NCBI GenBank assembly: GCA_964529175.1
Contig: CAZGVO010000001.1
Location: forward strand, 1-64,000
DNA: 64,000 nt
Reading direction: 5' to 3'
Source of the DNA: JAAFJM01 sp964529175
Lineage (GTDB): Bacteria; Bacteroidota; Bacteroidia; UKL13-3
Of this stretch, positions 43,101 to 51,504 are shown piece by piece (within the stretch, counting starts at the first letter, position 1; every line of letters begins with the position of its first letter). The notes beneath the pieces are model-generated. The model saw nothing but the letters and a program-made list of their open reading frames with translations, ran no database searches and was not told the origin of the DNA. Position numbers and translations under genes: made by a program.

Positions 43101-45203
43101 ATGAAAAAAAAATTACTTCATAAATTATTTTTATTCATCAGTTTTTGTGTCATAATAAGCACCAATTCGTGTAAAAAAGACACCACTGATTTTGGCAAAT
43201 TTGATGGGTATACCGCATCGCCTGAATTTGCTATTCCATTATTTAACACCAACTTATCAGTTGCAAATTTTATTGATGGTAACGATAATATTTCGGTTGG
43301 CAATGATGGCTTGATAAGCTTTGTTTATCGTGAAGATAGTTTATACCAATATGGTATTAATGATTTATTTAAATTTGAGAACAACAATGTAAGTAATATT
43401 AGCAACAGTTTAGGTGAAGTTGAAATTGCATCATTAAGTAATGCCAAAATAATTTCACTGCAAGAGCTAACCACAAGCCTTGACTCAGCACAAAAAGCTG
43501 GTTTTGATGCTATTGCAGGACAAACCACAATATTTCCAGCCATAACTGATAATTCGAATGATATAAAGCCATTTAATGCATTTACAGAATTTACCAATGT
43601 AACTTTTTCAAACGGTTGGTTAATTTTAAAACTAACCAATAAATTGCCTGTAAACTTAAATACAGTAACTTTAAATTTATATAACTTATCACCAACGCAA
43701 AATTTAATTGGCAGTTTTGATTATGTTAACGTTGCTCCAGGTACCAGTCAGTCTGACTCAATTTCATTGCAAAATAAAACATTAAACAGTTCTGTAGGCT
43801 ATTCATTTGCAACATTAAATACCAATAGCTCAGCTCCAACCGCAGTATACATAAATTATCAAGATTCAATAATACTAACTGCAATTGGAAAAGATTTAAG
43901 AGCTATTTCAGGAACTGCCAAATTTCCAACTCAAGAAGTGGTTTCGGCAAGCACTGATATTGATTTTACACCAAGTGATCCAACACAACGTATTAGAAAG
44001 TTAAATTTTTCAACAGGAAAACTCATGTTATCGTCTGAATCAACTATTCCTGAACCAATTGAGCTAACCATTAATTTCCCGGGTGCGTTAAAAAATGGGA
44101 CCCCCTTTCCAAGTCAAAAAATTACAATTCCTTTTACAGGAAGTGGAAATATATTAGTTGATTCAACAATCGATATTTCAGGAATTGACTTTGACTTAAC
44201 ACAACATAGCTCAAAACCATACAATTATATTCCTGTTAATTATTCAGCAAGAGTTCTTTCAAGCGGGGTGCCTGTTGCCTTCGATTCGTCAAACGCAATA
44301 CATATTCAAATAAAAACTACCAATACTAGTTTTGAATATGTAGAAGGTTATTTAGGTACTGTAGATGTGCCTGCTACTAGTTCCGATTTTATTGATTTAT
44401 CTTTCCTAAAGGAAATGGAATCAGGTTTAAAATTAGAGGATGCCAAACTTAAATTTACAGTAAATAACTCAATTGGAGTTCCTTTAAAATTCAACTATAA
44501 CTTTATAGGTCAAAATGATAATGGGGGCACAGTTGATGCTCAATTACAGCCATTTGATATTAGTTTTCCTTTATTAAATGAAGTAGGCGTTACTAAAGTT
44601 ACAAATCAAATTTATAGCAACCAAAACAACAATGGTAAAATTAATGAATTGGTTTCGTTACCTCCTTACAAAATTCAAATTGAGGGTAAATTAACTGCCA
44701 ATGCTATTTCTGACCCAACAAAGAACCAATTTGTAAAAAAAGGAACTGGTATCAATGTAAATGTTGAGCTTGATTTACCAATGGCATTTTCAACTAATAA
44801 TTTCCAATTGGTTGATACTACAGATTTTGATGTACAAACACTTAAAACATTTAAAGAAGTAACATTAGGTTTAAATATTGATAACGGATTTCCGTTTGAA
44901 GCGAATGTTAAAGCTTATTTTTTAAATGATGCCAACCAAGTAATTGACTCTATTTCGGCAGATAAAATTATAGCAAGTGCTACCACCGATGCCAATGGAA
45001 GAACCATACAAACTGCAAAATCAAGAAGTAGAATTGTACTTTCAAAAGAACGTTTAGATAAATTAATATCGCTAAATGCAAAAAAAATACGCTCAGTATC
45101 ATCTTTAATCACTGAAAATAATGGAAGTAAAACCATTAGAATTTACACTGATTATGACATGAAAATAGCCGTTGGGGTTATTGGAAAGATTGATATTAAA
45201 TAA
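43101..45203 (+). CDS. Large hypothetical lipoprotein
   Basis: A 700-residue protein with a signal ending STNSC (lipidation at about Cys24), so probably attached to the outer membrane. The remainder is a long series of beta-type segments with no catalytic motif that I recognise. It lies 38 bases before the DUF5723/OmpA-type gene and is very likely co-expressed with it. The two may form a surface complex: a lipoprotein resting on an outer-membrane barrel with a peptidoglycan anchor. That idea is inference from gene order. Confidence 0.65.
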   Translation: MKKKLLHKLFLFISFCVIISTNSCKKDTTDFGKFDGYTASPEFAIPLFNTNLSVANFIDGNDNISVGNDGLISFVYREDSLYQYGINDLFKFENNNVSNISNSLGEVEIASLSNAKIISLQELTTSLDSAQKAGFDAIAGQTTIFPAITDNSNDIKPFNAFTEFTNVTFSNGWLILKLTNKLPVNLNTVTLNLYNLSPTQNLIGSFDYVNVAPGTSQSDSISLQNKTLNSSVGYSFATLNTNSSAPTAVYINYQDSIILTAIGKDLRAISGTAKFPTQEVVSASTDIDFTPSDPTQRIRKLNFSTGKLMLSSESTIPEPIELTINFPGALKNGTPFPSQKITIPFTGSGNILVDSTIDISGIDFDLTQHSSKPYNYIPVNYSARVLSSGVPVAFDSSNAIHIQIKTTNTSFEYVEGYLGTVDVPATSSDFIDLSFLKEMESGLKLEDAKLKFTVNNSIGVPLKFNYNFIGQNDNGGTVDAQLQPFDISFPLLNEVGVTKVTNQIYSNQNNNGKINELVSLPPYKIQIEGKLTANAISDPTKNQFVKKGTGINVNVELDLPMAFSTNNFQLVDTTDFDVQTLKTFKEVTLGLNIDNGFPFEANVKAYFLNDANQVIDSISADKIIASATTDANGRTIQTAKSRSRIVLSKERLDKLISLNAKKIRSVSSLITENNGSKTIRIYTDYDMKIAVGVIGKIDIK

Positions 45204-45241
45204 TTTATAAATACTTTTAATTTACTGACAGACAAATACTT

Positions 45242-47671
45242 ATGAAAAGAATAGTTATCCTATTTAGCGTATTAATTATATATATTCAAAATAATAAAGC
45301 ACAAACTAATTTAAACTTATACAATTTTAAAAATGTGGTTCAAAGTAATTTAATGAACCCAGGTATTAGGCCACAAGCCAATGTATCGATTGGGTTGTTT
45401 GGAACTTATAATAACTTACAGACACCTAATATAACTTTAGCTGATATTTTTAACAGTAACGAAAATCCAGATAGTACTTTTAAACGCATTGTGAGAGATC
45501 CCAATTTATCTTTTAAAAACATGGGCCTTTCTAACACATTTGACCCCATTTTAATTGGTTTTGCCATTAAGAAAAACTATTTTAGTTTAGGCTATCAAAT
45601 AAATTTAGATTTAATAGGCAGCCCACCAAAAGATTTATTGGGCCTAACACAAGGTTCTACCTTTTTCCAAAACTCATTAAACCGCTTGGTTGATTTAGGA
45701 AATATTGATTTAAACACTACTGTTTATACTGCTATTCATGTTGGTTATACCCGCGAGATAAATAAAAAACTTAGCGTAGGTGTAAGGGTAAAATACCTAC
45801 AAGGTATTTACAATATAAATGTAGATAAAAGCACCTTAAAATTCTCAACAAACGAAGATTCACTTTATATAAAAGCTGGCTTTAAAGCCAACACCGCAGG
45901 AGTCGATGATATTAGATTAAGTAATTACAATTTTGCCGAATTTGTTTATAGAGCTCTAAACAATAATGAACAAACCCCATCTAATTATAGTCCAAGTGGA
46001 TTCGAATTATTGAATTTTTTCCGAAAACGTGTAGCAGGTTCTGGCTGGGGAATTGATATTGGGGTAAATTATAAATTTAACCAACATTGGTCGGTTTCTG
46101 GTAGTTTAATTGATTTAGGCTATATCAATTGGAACAAAAATAATAGAACTTACGAAATGCCTGAAACAGAATTTAACTACAAAGGCCAATATGTTAAGGA
46201 TATAAACGAAAATGAAGACCAATTCAAAAAATTACAAGATTCACTTGTAACTAAGGTATTTGTACCAAAAGAATCAACTAATTCATATACCACTTACACC
46301 AATGCAAAATTATATTTAGGTGGACAGTATGCTATTAATTATAACAATACTTTTGATTTAGTAATGTTTAATAATTTTGCAATAAGCGATTTTAACCCTG
46401 CATTGAGTTTGGCATTTACCAAAAAGCTTTGGTGGTTGTTAGATTTAAGGGTGAGTGGTACTTATTATAACAAAACGTTTAATAATGCTGGTGCAGGCTT
46501 TTCTTTAAATCTTGGCCCATTTCAAACTTACTTATTTAGCGATAATTTGTTAGCTTTAACACAATATGACGAAGCTAAATTTATAAATGTTAGAACTGGT
46601 ATCAACTGGAATTTTGGCAGAAATTATGATAGAGATGGGGATGGAGTTCCAAACAAAAAAGACAAATGCCGAAAAGTTTATGGCTCAATTGAATTAAATG
46701 GTTGCCCTGACAAAGACAAAGATGGCATTAATGACAAACAAGATAGCTGTGTAAATGTACCTGGAAAACCTTGTGCATTTGGATGTCCTGATAAAGACAA
46801 TGATTGCGTACCTGATTATAAAGATAGCTGTGTTAACGATTCTGGTTTAGTAAAATTAATGGGTTGCCCTGATTCTGACAAAGATGGAGTGGCTGATAAA
46901 GACGATAAATGCCCACTTGATTCAGGAAGAGTTGATATGCAAGGCTGTCCTGATACTGATGGCGATAAAGTTATTGACCTTGAAGATGTTTGTCCTGACG
47001 AATATGGAAAAGCTGAACTTGATGGCTGCCCAGATATTGATAGCGATGGAGTAGCAGATTTTCAAGATTCATGCAGATTGGTTCCTGGCTTAAAAATGTA
47101 CAATGGCTGCCCTGATTCTGATGGAGATGGAATAGTAGATAATAAAGATAAGTGTCCTACCTCAAAAGGAATAAAAGAATTAGAAGGGTGCCCAGATGCT
47201 GACGGAGATGGAATTACCGATTTTGAAGACAATTGCCCACAAGAAGCAGGCCCTGCTGGAAATAAAGGTTGCCCTGTTCAAGAAGTGAAAGGCAGTACTG
47301 AGGTTATATTAACACCTGAAGAGAAAAAAGTTTTAAATGAAGCATTTAGTAATTTAGAGTTTGAAACAGGAACTGCTCAAATAAAGGAAAGCTCATTGGT
47401 AAGTTTAGAAGAACTAGCAGAACTTTTAAATGTAAAAACTGATTACAAGTTAAATATTAATGGATTTACTGATAATGTAGGAAATGCAGCAAGCAATGTT
47501 AAACTAAGCCAAAGCAGAGCAAACGCTGTAAAAGAATTTTTAGTAAGTAAAGGTGTTGCCAAAGCAAGACTTACAGCAAAAGGCTTTGGAAGTAAAAACC
47601 CAATAGCTAATAATAAAACCGCTGAAGGAAGAGCTAGAAACCGTAGAGTAGAATTTAAGATTATTAAATAA
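45242..47671 (+). CDS. Outer-membrane protein with DUF5723 barrel, TSP3 repeats and OmpA domain
   Basis: An 809-residue envelope protein. After the signal peptide (to about 21), residues about 25-455 form a barrel-like DUF5723 region (VVQSNLMNPGIRPQANVSIGL at its start). From about 463 to 680 there are eight thrombospondin type 3 calcium-binding repeats (DxDxDGxxDxxDxC and NGCPD spacing), stiffened by Cys pairs. Residues about 690-809 are an OmpA/MotB peptidoglycan-binding domain (NGFTDNVGNAASN, LSQSRANAVKEFL, ARNRRVEFKI). It probably tethers the outer membrane to the wall. Partner lipoprotein gene lies upstream. Confidence 0.9.
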   Translation: MKRIVILFSVLIIYIQNNKAQTNLNLYNFKNVVQSNLMNPGIRPQANVSIGLFGTYNNLQTPNITLADIFNSNENPDSTFKRIVRDPNLSFKNMGLSNTFDPILIGFAIKKNYFSLGYQINLDLIGSPPKDLLGLTQGSTFFQNSLNRLVDLGNIDLNTTVYTAIHVGYTREINKKLSVGVRVKYLQGIYNINVDKSTLKFSTNEDSLYIKAGFKANTAGVDDIRLSNYNFAEFVYRALNNNEQTPSNYSPSGFELLNFFRKRVAGSGWGIDIGVNYKFNQHWSVSGSLIDLGYINWNKNNRTYEMPETEFNYKGQYVKDINENEDQFKKLQDSLVTKVFVPKESTNSYTTYTNAKLYLGGQYAINYNNTFDLVMFNNFAISDFNPALSLAFTKKLWWLLDLRVSGTYYNKTFNNAGAGFSLNLGPFQTYLFSDNLLALTQYDEAKFINVRTGINWNFGRNYDRDGDGVPNKKDKCRKVYGSIELNGCPDKDKDGINDKQDSCVNVPGKPCAFGCPDKDNDCVPDYKDSCVNDSGLVKLMGCPDSDKDGVADKDDKCPLDSGRVDMQGCPDTDGDKVIDLEDVCPDEYGKAELDGCPDIDSDGVADFQDSCRLVPGLKMYNGCPDSDGDGIVDNKDKCPTSKGIKELEGCPDADGDGITDFEDNCPQEAGPAGNKGCPVQEVKGSTEVILTPEEKKVLNEAFSNLEFETGTAQIKESSLVSLEELAELLNVKTDYKLNINGFTDNVGNAASNVKLSQSRANAVKEFLVSKGVAKARLTAKGFGSKNPIANNKTAEGRARNRRVEFKIIK

Positions 47672-47722
47672 TTTGAATCAATGGCTAATTAAAAGTTAGC
47701 TTTTGATTTTCTTTAAAGCAGA

Positions 47723-47757
47723 AAAAAGGCCGTCTTAAATAATAAGACGGCCTTTTT
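47723..47757. terminator. Bidirectional intrinsic terminator
   Basis: AAAAAGGCCGTCTTA (47723-47737) pairs with TAAGACGGCCTTTTT (47743-47757) around AATAA. It separates the OmpA-type gene from the convergent kinase gene. Confidence 0.93.
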
Positions 47758-47781
47758 AATTATTATGATAATTACAAAATA

Positions 47782-48696
47782 TTATACGTTAAAACTCGAA
47801 AGTTTTTTAAACTCCGCAATACGTGCGTTTAACTCAGCTTCGGTTAAATCAACCAATCTTTCTGTTCCAAAACGTTCTACACAGAAACTAGCCATGGCTG
47901 AACCATAAATTACTGCATTTTTCATGTTGTCAAAACTTAAATCGCCCGTTTTAGCCAAATAGCCAATAAACCCTCCAGCAAAAGTATCTCCAGCACCAGT
48001 TGGGTCAAATACTTCTTCTAAAGGCAATGCCGGTGCATAAAACATATCTTTACCATGAAATAATAAAGCACCATGTTCACCTTTTTTAATAATTAAATAT
48101 TTAGGACCCATGGTTTGAATTTTGGCAGCAGCTTTAACTAAAGAGTATTCGCCTGAAAGTTGACGAGCTTCTTCATCGTTAATGGTTAATACATCTACCA
48201 TTTTTAAAGTTTCCTTTAAATCATCCATAGCTATCTCCATCCAAAAATTCATAGTATCCATTACTATTAATTTAGGGCGATTTGTTAAACGCTCAATAAC
48301 TGTTTGTTGTATTTTAGGAGTTAAGTTACCTAACATCAAATACTCACAATTTTGGTAAGAAGCAGGAATAATTGGGTCAAAATCAGCTAACACATTTAGT
48401 TCAGTAACTAAAGTATCTCTGCTATTCATATCATTATGGTATTTTCCACTCCAAAAAAAAGATTTTTCACCAGCTTTAACTTGCAATCCTTCAGTATTTA
48501 CACCATTTTTATTTAAATGATTAACAAACTCATTTGGGAAATCATCACCAACAACTGCAACTAAATTTACACTTTTAGTAAAGTACGAAGAACATAAAGC
48601 AATGTAAGAAGCAGCACCTCCAACTATCTTATCTGTCTTTCCAAAGGGGGTTTCGATGGCATCAAATGCAACCGATCCAACAACTAATAAACTCAT
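47782..48696 (-). CDS. PfkB-family carbohydrate kinase
   Basis: A 304-residue sugar or nucleoside kinase. The N-terminal GGAASYIA segment and the C-terminal signature DPTGAGDTFAGGFIGYL (catalytic Asp near residue 237) place it in PfkB/ribokinase; TINDEEARQLSG and LIIKKGEHGALLF are typical. The substrate is not readable; in Bacteroidota this subgroup, with the start VVGSVAFDAIETPFG, is usually annotated only as PfkB kinase or adenosine kinase-like. It is a single gene, divergent from tRNA-Asn. Confidence 0.9.
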   Translation of the reverse strand: MSLLVVGSVAFDAIETPFGKTDKIVGGAASYIALCSSYFTKSVNLVAVVGDDFPNEFVNHLNKNGVNTEGLQVKAGEKSFFWSGKYHNDMNSRDTLVTELNVLADFDPIIPASYQNCEYLMLGNLTPKIQQTVIERLTNRPKLIVMDTMNFWMEIAMDDLKETLKMVDVLTINDEEARQLSGEYSLVKAAAKIQTMGPKYLIIKKGEHGALLFHGKDMFYAPALPLEEVFDPTGAGDTFAGGFIGYLAKTGDLSFDNMKNAVIYGSAMASFCVERFGTERLVDLTEAELNARIAEFKKLSSFNV

Positions 48697-48741
48697 AAAT
48701 AATTAATTAAATATTTTTTTTATTTTTTTTCGCTACAAATA

Positions 48742-48772
48742 TTGCATAATTAATTTACATTTCCTATCATTG
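48742..48772 (+). promoter_or_regulatory. Promoter of tRNA-Asn
   Basis: TTG (48742-48744), a 20-base spacer and TATCATTG (48765-48772). The -7 word with following CA is identical to that of two Met-cluster leader promoters, supporting it as a real promoter variant in this genome. Confidence 0.5.
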
Positions 48773-48818
48773 CACCGCGTTAGAGAGATAACGACAACGC
48801 AAAAATAACAAGTCAAAC

Positions 48819-48892
48819 TCCTTGGTAGCTCAGTTGGTTAGAGCACATGACTGTTAATCATGGGGTCGCTGGTTCGAGCCCAGCCCGGGGAG
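48819..48892 (+). tRNA. tRNA-Asn (anticodon GTT)
   Basis: The acceptor stem TCCTTGG (48819-48825) pairs with CCGGGGA (48885-48891), with G48892 as discriminator. The anticodon arm CATGA-CTGTTAA-TCATG (48846-48862) has GTT at 48853-48855. D-arm TAGCTCAGTTGGTTAGAGC and T-arm GCTGG-TTCGAGC-CCAGC are canonical. CCA is not encoded. The gene is followed by a terminator and a GIY-YIG gene, and its 3' third is duplicated at 49218-49261. Confidence 0.98.
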
Positions 48893-48893
48893 C

Positions 48894-48926
48894 AAAAGCC
48901 AATCGTTTATTCGGTTGGCTTTTTTT
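48894..48926 (+). terminator. Terminator after tRNA-Asn
   Basis: AGCCAATCG pairs with CGGTTGGCT (one wobble) around TTTATT and runs into six or more T residues. It overlaps the upstream region of the GIY-YIG gene. A similar arm pair recurs at 49468-49492. Confidence 0.8.
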
Positions 48927-48932
48927 ATTTAT

Positions 48933-49217
48933 ATGTTTTTCGTATATATACTTTTTTCAAAAAAACTTAATCGATTTTATATTGGTTCGTCTGATAATTA
49001 TTTAAAAAGATTAGAAGAACATAACGATATTAAATTTGAAGATGCCTTTACCGCTAAAGGTATTCCATGGGAATTGTTCTTCGTAATTAAGTGCAATTCA
49101 AGTAAACAAGCTTATCAAATTGAAAAGCATATCAAAAACATGAAATCGGCTAACTATATCCGTAACTTTTTAAAGTATCCTGAAATTGCTGACAAACTTT
49201 TAGAAAAATACAAATAA
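48933..49217 (+). CDS. GIY-YIG nuclease family protein
   Basis: A 94-residue single-domain protein. It begins MFFVYILFSKKLNRFYIGSS with the VYI and YIG parts of the GIY-YIG fold, then RLEEHN and a C-terminal YQIEKHIKNMKSANYI helix, as in UvrC/homing endonuclease-type small nucleases. ATG 48933 is preferred; the frame opens a little earlier at a TTG inside the tRNA terminator. The gene sits exactly between tRNA-Asn with its terminator and a duplicated tRNA 3' end that begins one base after its stop codon. This context suggests a tRNA-associated mobile unit rather than a repair enzyme. Confidence 0.9.
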   Translation: MFFVYILFSKKLNRFYIGSSDNYLKRLEEHNDIKFEDAFTAKGIPWELFFVIKCNSSKQAYQIEKHIKNMKSANYIRNFLKYPEIADKLLEKYK

Positions 49218-49261
49218 CTGGTTCGACCCCGAAAGCTTTCGGGGCAGCCCGGGGAGCAAAA
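49218..49261 (+). repeat. Duplicated tRNA-Asn 3' end interrupted by an 18-base palindrome
   Basis: CTGGTTCGA (49218-49226) and CAGCCCGGGGAGCAAAA (49245-49261) repeat the tRNA bases 48869-48877 and 48881-48897. Between them the tRNA GCC is replaced by the perfect palindrome CCCCGAAAGCTTTCGGGG (49227-49244). It starts directly after the GIY-YIG stop codon and looks like the far attachment end of the element. Confidence 0.85.
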
Positions 49262-49265
49262 AAGT

Positions 49266-49297
49266 AAAAAGCCTTACAGAAATGTGAGGCTTTTTTT
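49266..49297 (+). terminator. Terminator after the duplicated tRNA end
   Basis: AAAAAGCCTTAC (49266-49277) pairs with GTGAGGCTTTTT (49284-49295), one wobble, followed by T residues. It occupies the same place relative to the tRNA-end copy as the terminator at 48894 does to the intact tRNA. Confidence 0.75.
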
Positions 49298-49299
49298 AT

Positions 49300-49450
49300 G
49301 CAATACTGCTCAAGCTTATCAATTTGAAAAGCACATCAAAAACATTAAATCGGCTAACTATATATGCAACTTTTAAAATATCCTGAAATTGCTGATAACC
49401 TTTTTTTAAAAAAATTAAATCGTTTTTTATATAGGCTCATCTAACATGTT
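49300..49450 (+). pseudogene. Decayed GIY-YIG gene fragments
   Basis: 49300-49410 aligns with the end of the intact gene (from 49093): it encodes AYQFEKHIKNIKSANYI, then a stop and a frameshift, then KYPEIADN. It runs directly into 49407-49450, which matches the beginning of the gene (KKLNRF, then YIGSS in a shifted frame). So the C-terminal part of one copy is fused to the N-terminal part of another, as expected from tandem copies that suffered a deletion. Confidence 0.8.
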
Positions 49451-49467
49451 TAATATTTCACATAAAA

Positions 49468-49492
49468 AAAGCCAATCTTAACGATTGGCTTT
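49468..49492. terminator. Terminator hairpin of the methyltransferase side
   Basis: AAAGCCAATC (49468-49477) pairs perfectly with GATTGGCTTT (49483-49492) around a five-base loop. It resembles the terminator after tRNA-Asn and may be the original one displaced by the insertion, or serve the convergent methyltransferase gene. Confidence 0.75.
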
Positions 49493-49496
49493 ACTT

Positions 49497-50396
49497 TTAT
49501 TTATACGTTTCAATAATTATTCTATCTCCGGCTACTCCAAACCATTTGGTTAAATAATAATTGATGTGCTGAAAAACATATTTAACAGTATTTTCTATAA
49601 ATGAACCACGCAAAGGAATTGTGCTTGGATGCTTCACTTCTTCGGTAATAATGGTTTTGCTAAACCCACATTCAGCAAACATGCGCTTAGCTGTTTTTGC
49701 GCTAAACTCAGTTAAATGAAACGGAGGTATGCGCATGGTTTTTTGCGAACCTATTAGTTTGTAAACCATAAAACCAAGTTTACTTGATATTAGGTTTAAC
49801 GTACCTGGTAGTTGAATCAATGCCACACCGCCAGGTTTTAATATTTTATAAGTTAACTGCATGGCTTCAGTTGGGTTAGTAAAATGTTCTAATACATCGC
49901 CCATTAATACCACATCAAAATAATTTTCGGGCAATTCATTATTCAATAAACTAAAATCGAAAGGTTTATTAATAATATCAATACCAAAATTTTTGCGTCC
50001 AAATTCTGCCGCAAAACTCGAAAGTTCAATTCCTTTTACGTTATAGCCATCTTTTTTTAAAGCATAAAGAAAATTGCCAGTTGCGCATCCTACATCTAAA
50101 ACATTACCTGTTTGACAATATTTTTTCATGTGTTGAACTCCATCGGCATAATCGCCAGCAGAAAGTAAATCAACGTAAGCCACTTCCATGTGGTGTGTTT
50201 CTTTATCATTTCCTGTAAAATAATCAGATGCATACATCTCTACAATTTCATCATCACTGGGGCGCGGCCAAATAGAAACTAACTCACAATTAGCACATTT
50301 TACACCCCATAAAAAACGATCTTTAAAAGCGTATCTAAAAGGAATGGTATTTCCTTCTTTACATCCACACAAGTTACAGTCAAAGTTAACTTTCAT
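49497..50396 (-). CDS. Class I SAM-dependent methyltransferase with N-terminal zinc ribbon
   Basis: A 299-residue protein. The N-terminus has a probable zinc ribbon (C7, C10, C34, C37). The methyltransferase core has motif I VLDVGCATGNFLYAL near residue 98, LMGDVLEHFTNP, and LKPGGVALIQLPG, typical of the methyltransf_23 or UbiE-like group. The ribbon plus methyltransferase build is common for enzymes acting on sugars or lipids in cell-surface synthesis. No such cluster is adjacent, so the substrate is unknown. Single gene. Confidence 0.87.
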   Translation of the reverse strand: MKVNFDCNLCGCKEGNTIPFRYAFKDRFLWGVKCANCELVSIWPRPSDDEIVEMYASDYFTGNDKETHHMEVAYVDLLSAGDYADGVQHMKKYCQTGNVLDVGCATGNFLYALKKDGYNVKGIELSSFAAEFGRKNFGIDIINKPFDFSLLNNELPENYFDVVLMGDVLEHFTNPTEAMQLTYKILKPGGVALIQLPGTLNLISSKLGFMVYKLIGSQKTMRIPPFHLTEFSAKTAKRMFAECGFSKTIITEEVKHPSTIPLRGSFIENTVKYVFQHINYYLTKWFGVAGDRIIIETYK

Positions 50397-50520
50397 TCAG
50401 GTTTATTATTTTTTATGGACAAAATAAAACAATTTAAGCTAAGTACCAAAATTTTGAGTTTTAAACGTGCATTTGTATTAGGGGCTGGCGCGGAAATCCT
50501 TTTATAGCCAAGCCATTGCA

Positions 50521-50590
50521 GGGCATAAAAGATTGGAACAAAGACCCGACCTGCCTTGTTTGGGTTTGTGGGCTGAGGCAGGTAATGCCC
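50521..50590. repeat. GC-richer inverted repeat island
   Basis: GGGCAT (50521-50526) pairs with ATGCCC (50585-50590), and ACCTGCCT (50549-50556) with AGGCAGGT (50576-50583), giving nested symmetry. The island (about 50480-50590) is visibly richer in G and C than the surrounding spacer. It may be a REP-type repeat or a remnant. The rest of 50397-50741 shows nothing else but a promoter element at 50713. Confidence 0.4.
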
Positions 50591-50712
50591 AATTTTATTC
50601 AAACAAAAACATTTCAGTATTGACTTTTTATAGTTCACCTACTTTTTTATACGTTTCACCTACTTTTTTCACCGTTATACCTAAATGCTATTTTATGGTA
50701 ACAGATAGTTTT

Positions 50713-50720
50713 TACATTTG
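50713..50720 (+). promoter_or_regulatory. -7 promoter element for the LiaF-like operon
   Basis: TACATTTG is an exact TAnnTTTG match, 22 bases before the ATG of the LiaF-like gene. Confidence 0.45.
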
Positions 50721-50741
50721 TAGCATAATTATTACAAAAAA

Positions 50742-51473
50742 ATGGAAGATTTTAGAGACAGACGATTCAACAACTCAAGTACCAACGGCAGGGTAATGGC
50801 TGGAATTGTGCTTTTTATAGTTGGTATAGTATTGTTTGCAAGGCAATTAGGAGTTGAGTTTCCATACTGGTTATTTAGGTGGGAAATGTTCTTAATTGTT
50901 TTAGGATTTTTTATTGGTGCTAAACATTCTTTTAAACGCAATGGCTGGTTAGTACCCGTATTTATTGGGGTATTTTTCCTATTAGATGATTGGATAGTTG
51001 GAGTTCAATTAAAACGTTTCTTCTGGCCAACACTTATATTAATTGTTGCCGCTGCCATGATAATTTCTCCATTCAAAAAAAAAAAGTGGGAACAAAATAT
51101 TAATGAATTAAATAGCGATACAAATAGCAATGATGATGTAATGGATACCACCTCTATATTAGGTGGTGTAAAAAAAAGTATATTGAGTAAAAGCTTTAAA
51201 GGTGGTCAAGTTTTTAATGTATTTGGTGGTGTAGAAATTGATTTATCCCAAGCCGATATTGATGGCATAGTGGTAATTGATGTTACCCAAATATTTGGTG
51301 GCACCAAATTAATTATTCCTGCCCATTGGGAACTAAAATCGGAAATAACCTCTGTTTTAGGAGGTGTAGAAGATAAACGTAAAAATCTTTCAGCATTAAA
51401 TATTGCCGAAGGTAAAACACTTATTATACGTGGAACAAGCATATTGGGTGGAATTGATATAAAATCGTTTTAA
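50742..51473 (+). CDS. LiaF-like membrane protein (DUF5668 plus cell-wall-response domain)
   Basis: A 243-residue protein with about four membrane helices between residues 18 and 110 (GIVLFIVGIVLFARQL typical of the LiaF/DUF5668 transmembrane domain) and a soluble C-terminal part of repeated ILGGV/VFGGV turns (TSILGGVKKS, VFGGVEIDL, IFGGTKLIIP, SVLGGVED, SILGGIDI). These beta-helical LiaF-type domains are sensors or inhibitors in envelope-stress signalling. It heads an operon with DUF4288, a LytS-type kinase and a LytR-type regulator, supporting a regulatory role there. Confidence 0.85.
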   Translation: MEDFRDRRFNNSSTNGRVMAGIVLFIVGIVLFARQLGVEFPYWLFRWEMFLIVLGFFIGAKHSFKRNGWLVPVFIGVFFLLDDWIVGVQLKRFFWPTLILIVAAAMIISPFKKKKWEQNINELNSDTNSNDDVMDTTSILGGVKKSILSKSFKGGQVFNVFGGVEIDLSQADIDGIVVIDVTQIFGGTKLIIPAHWELKSEITSVLGGVEDKRKNLSALNIAEGKTLIIRGTSILGGIDIKSF

Positions 51474-51504
51474 GTAAAAAATATAAAAAGTTAAGTAAAA
51501 TAAA

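Noticed and set aside
46630..47290. Regular repeats that might suggest a CRISPR or tandem DNA repeat
   Set aside because: They encode TSP3 protein repeats (Asp-rich, NGCPD spacing) and vary in bases as coding repeats do.
50393..50638. Minus-strand frame of 81 codons
   Set aside because: It spans the GC-richer inverted repeat and AT-rich spacer, has no start context or family resemblance, and codon use is irregular.
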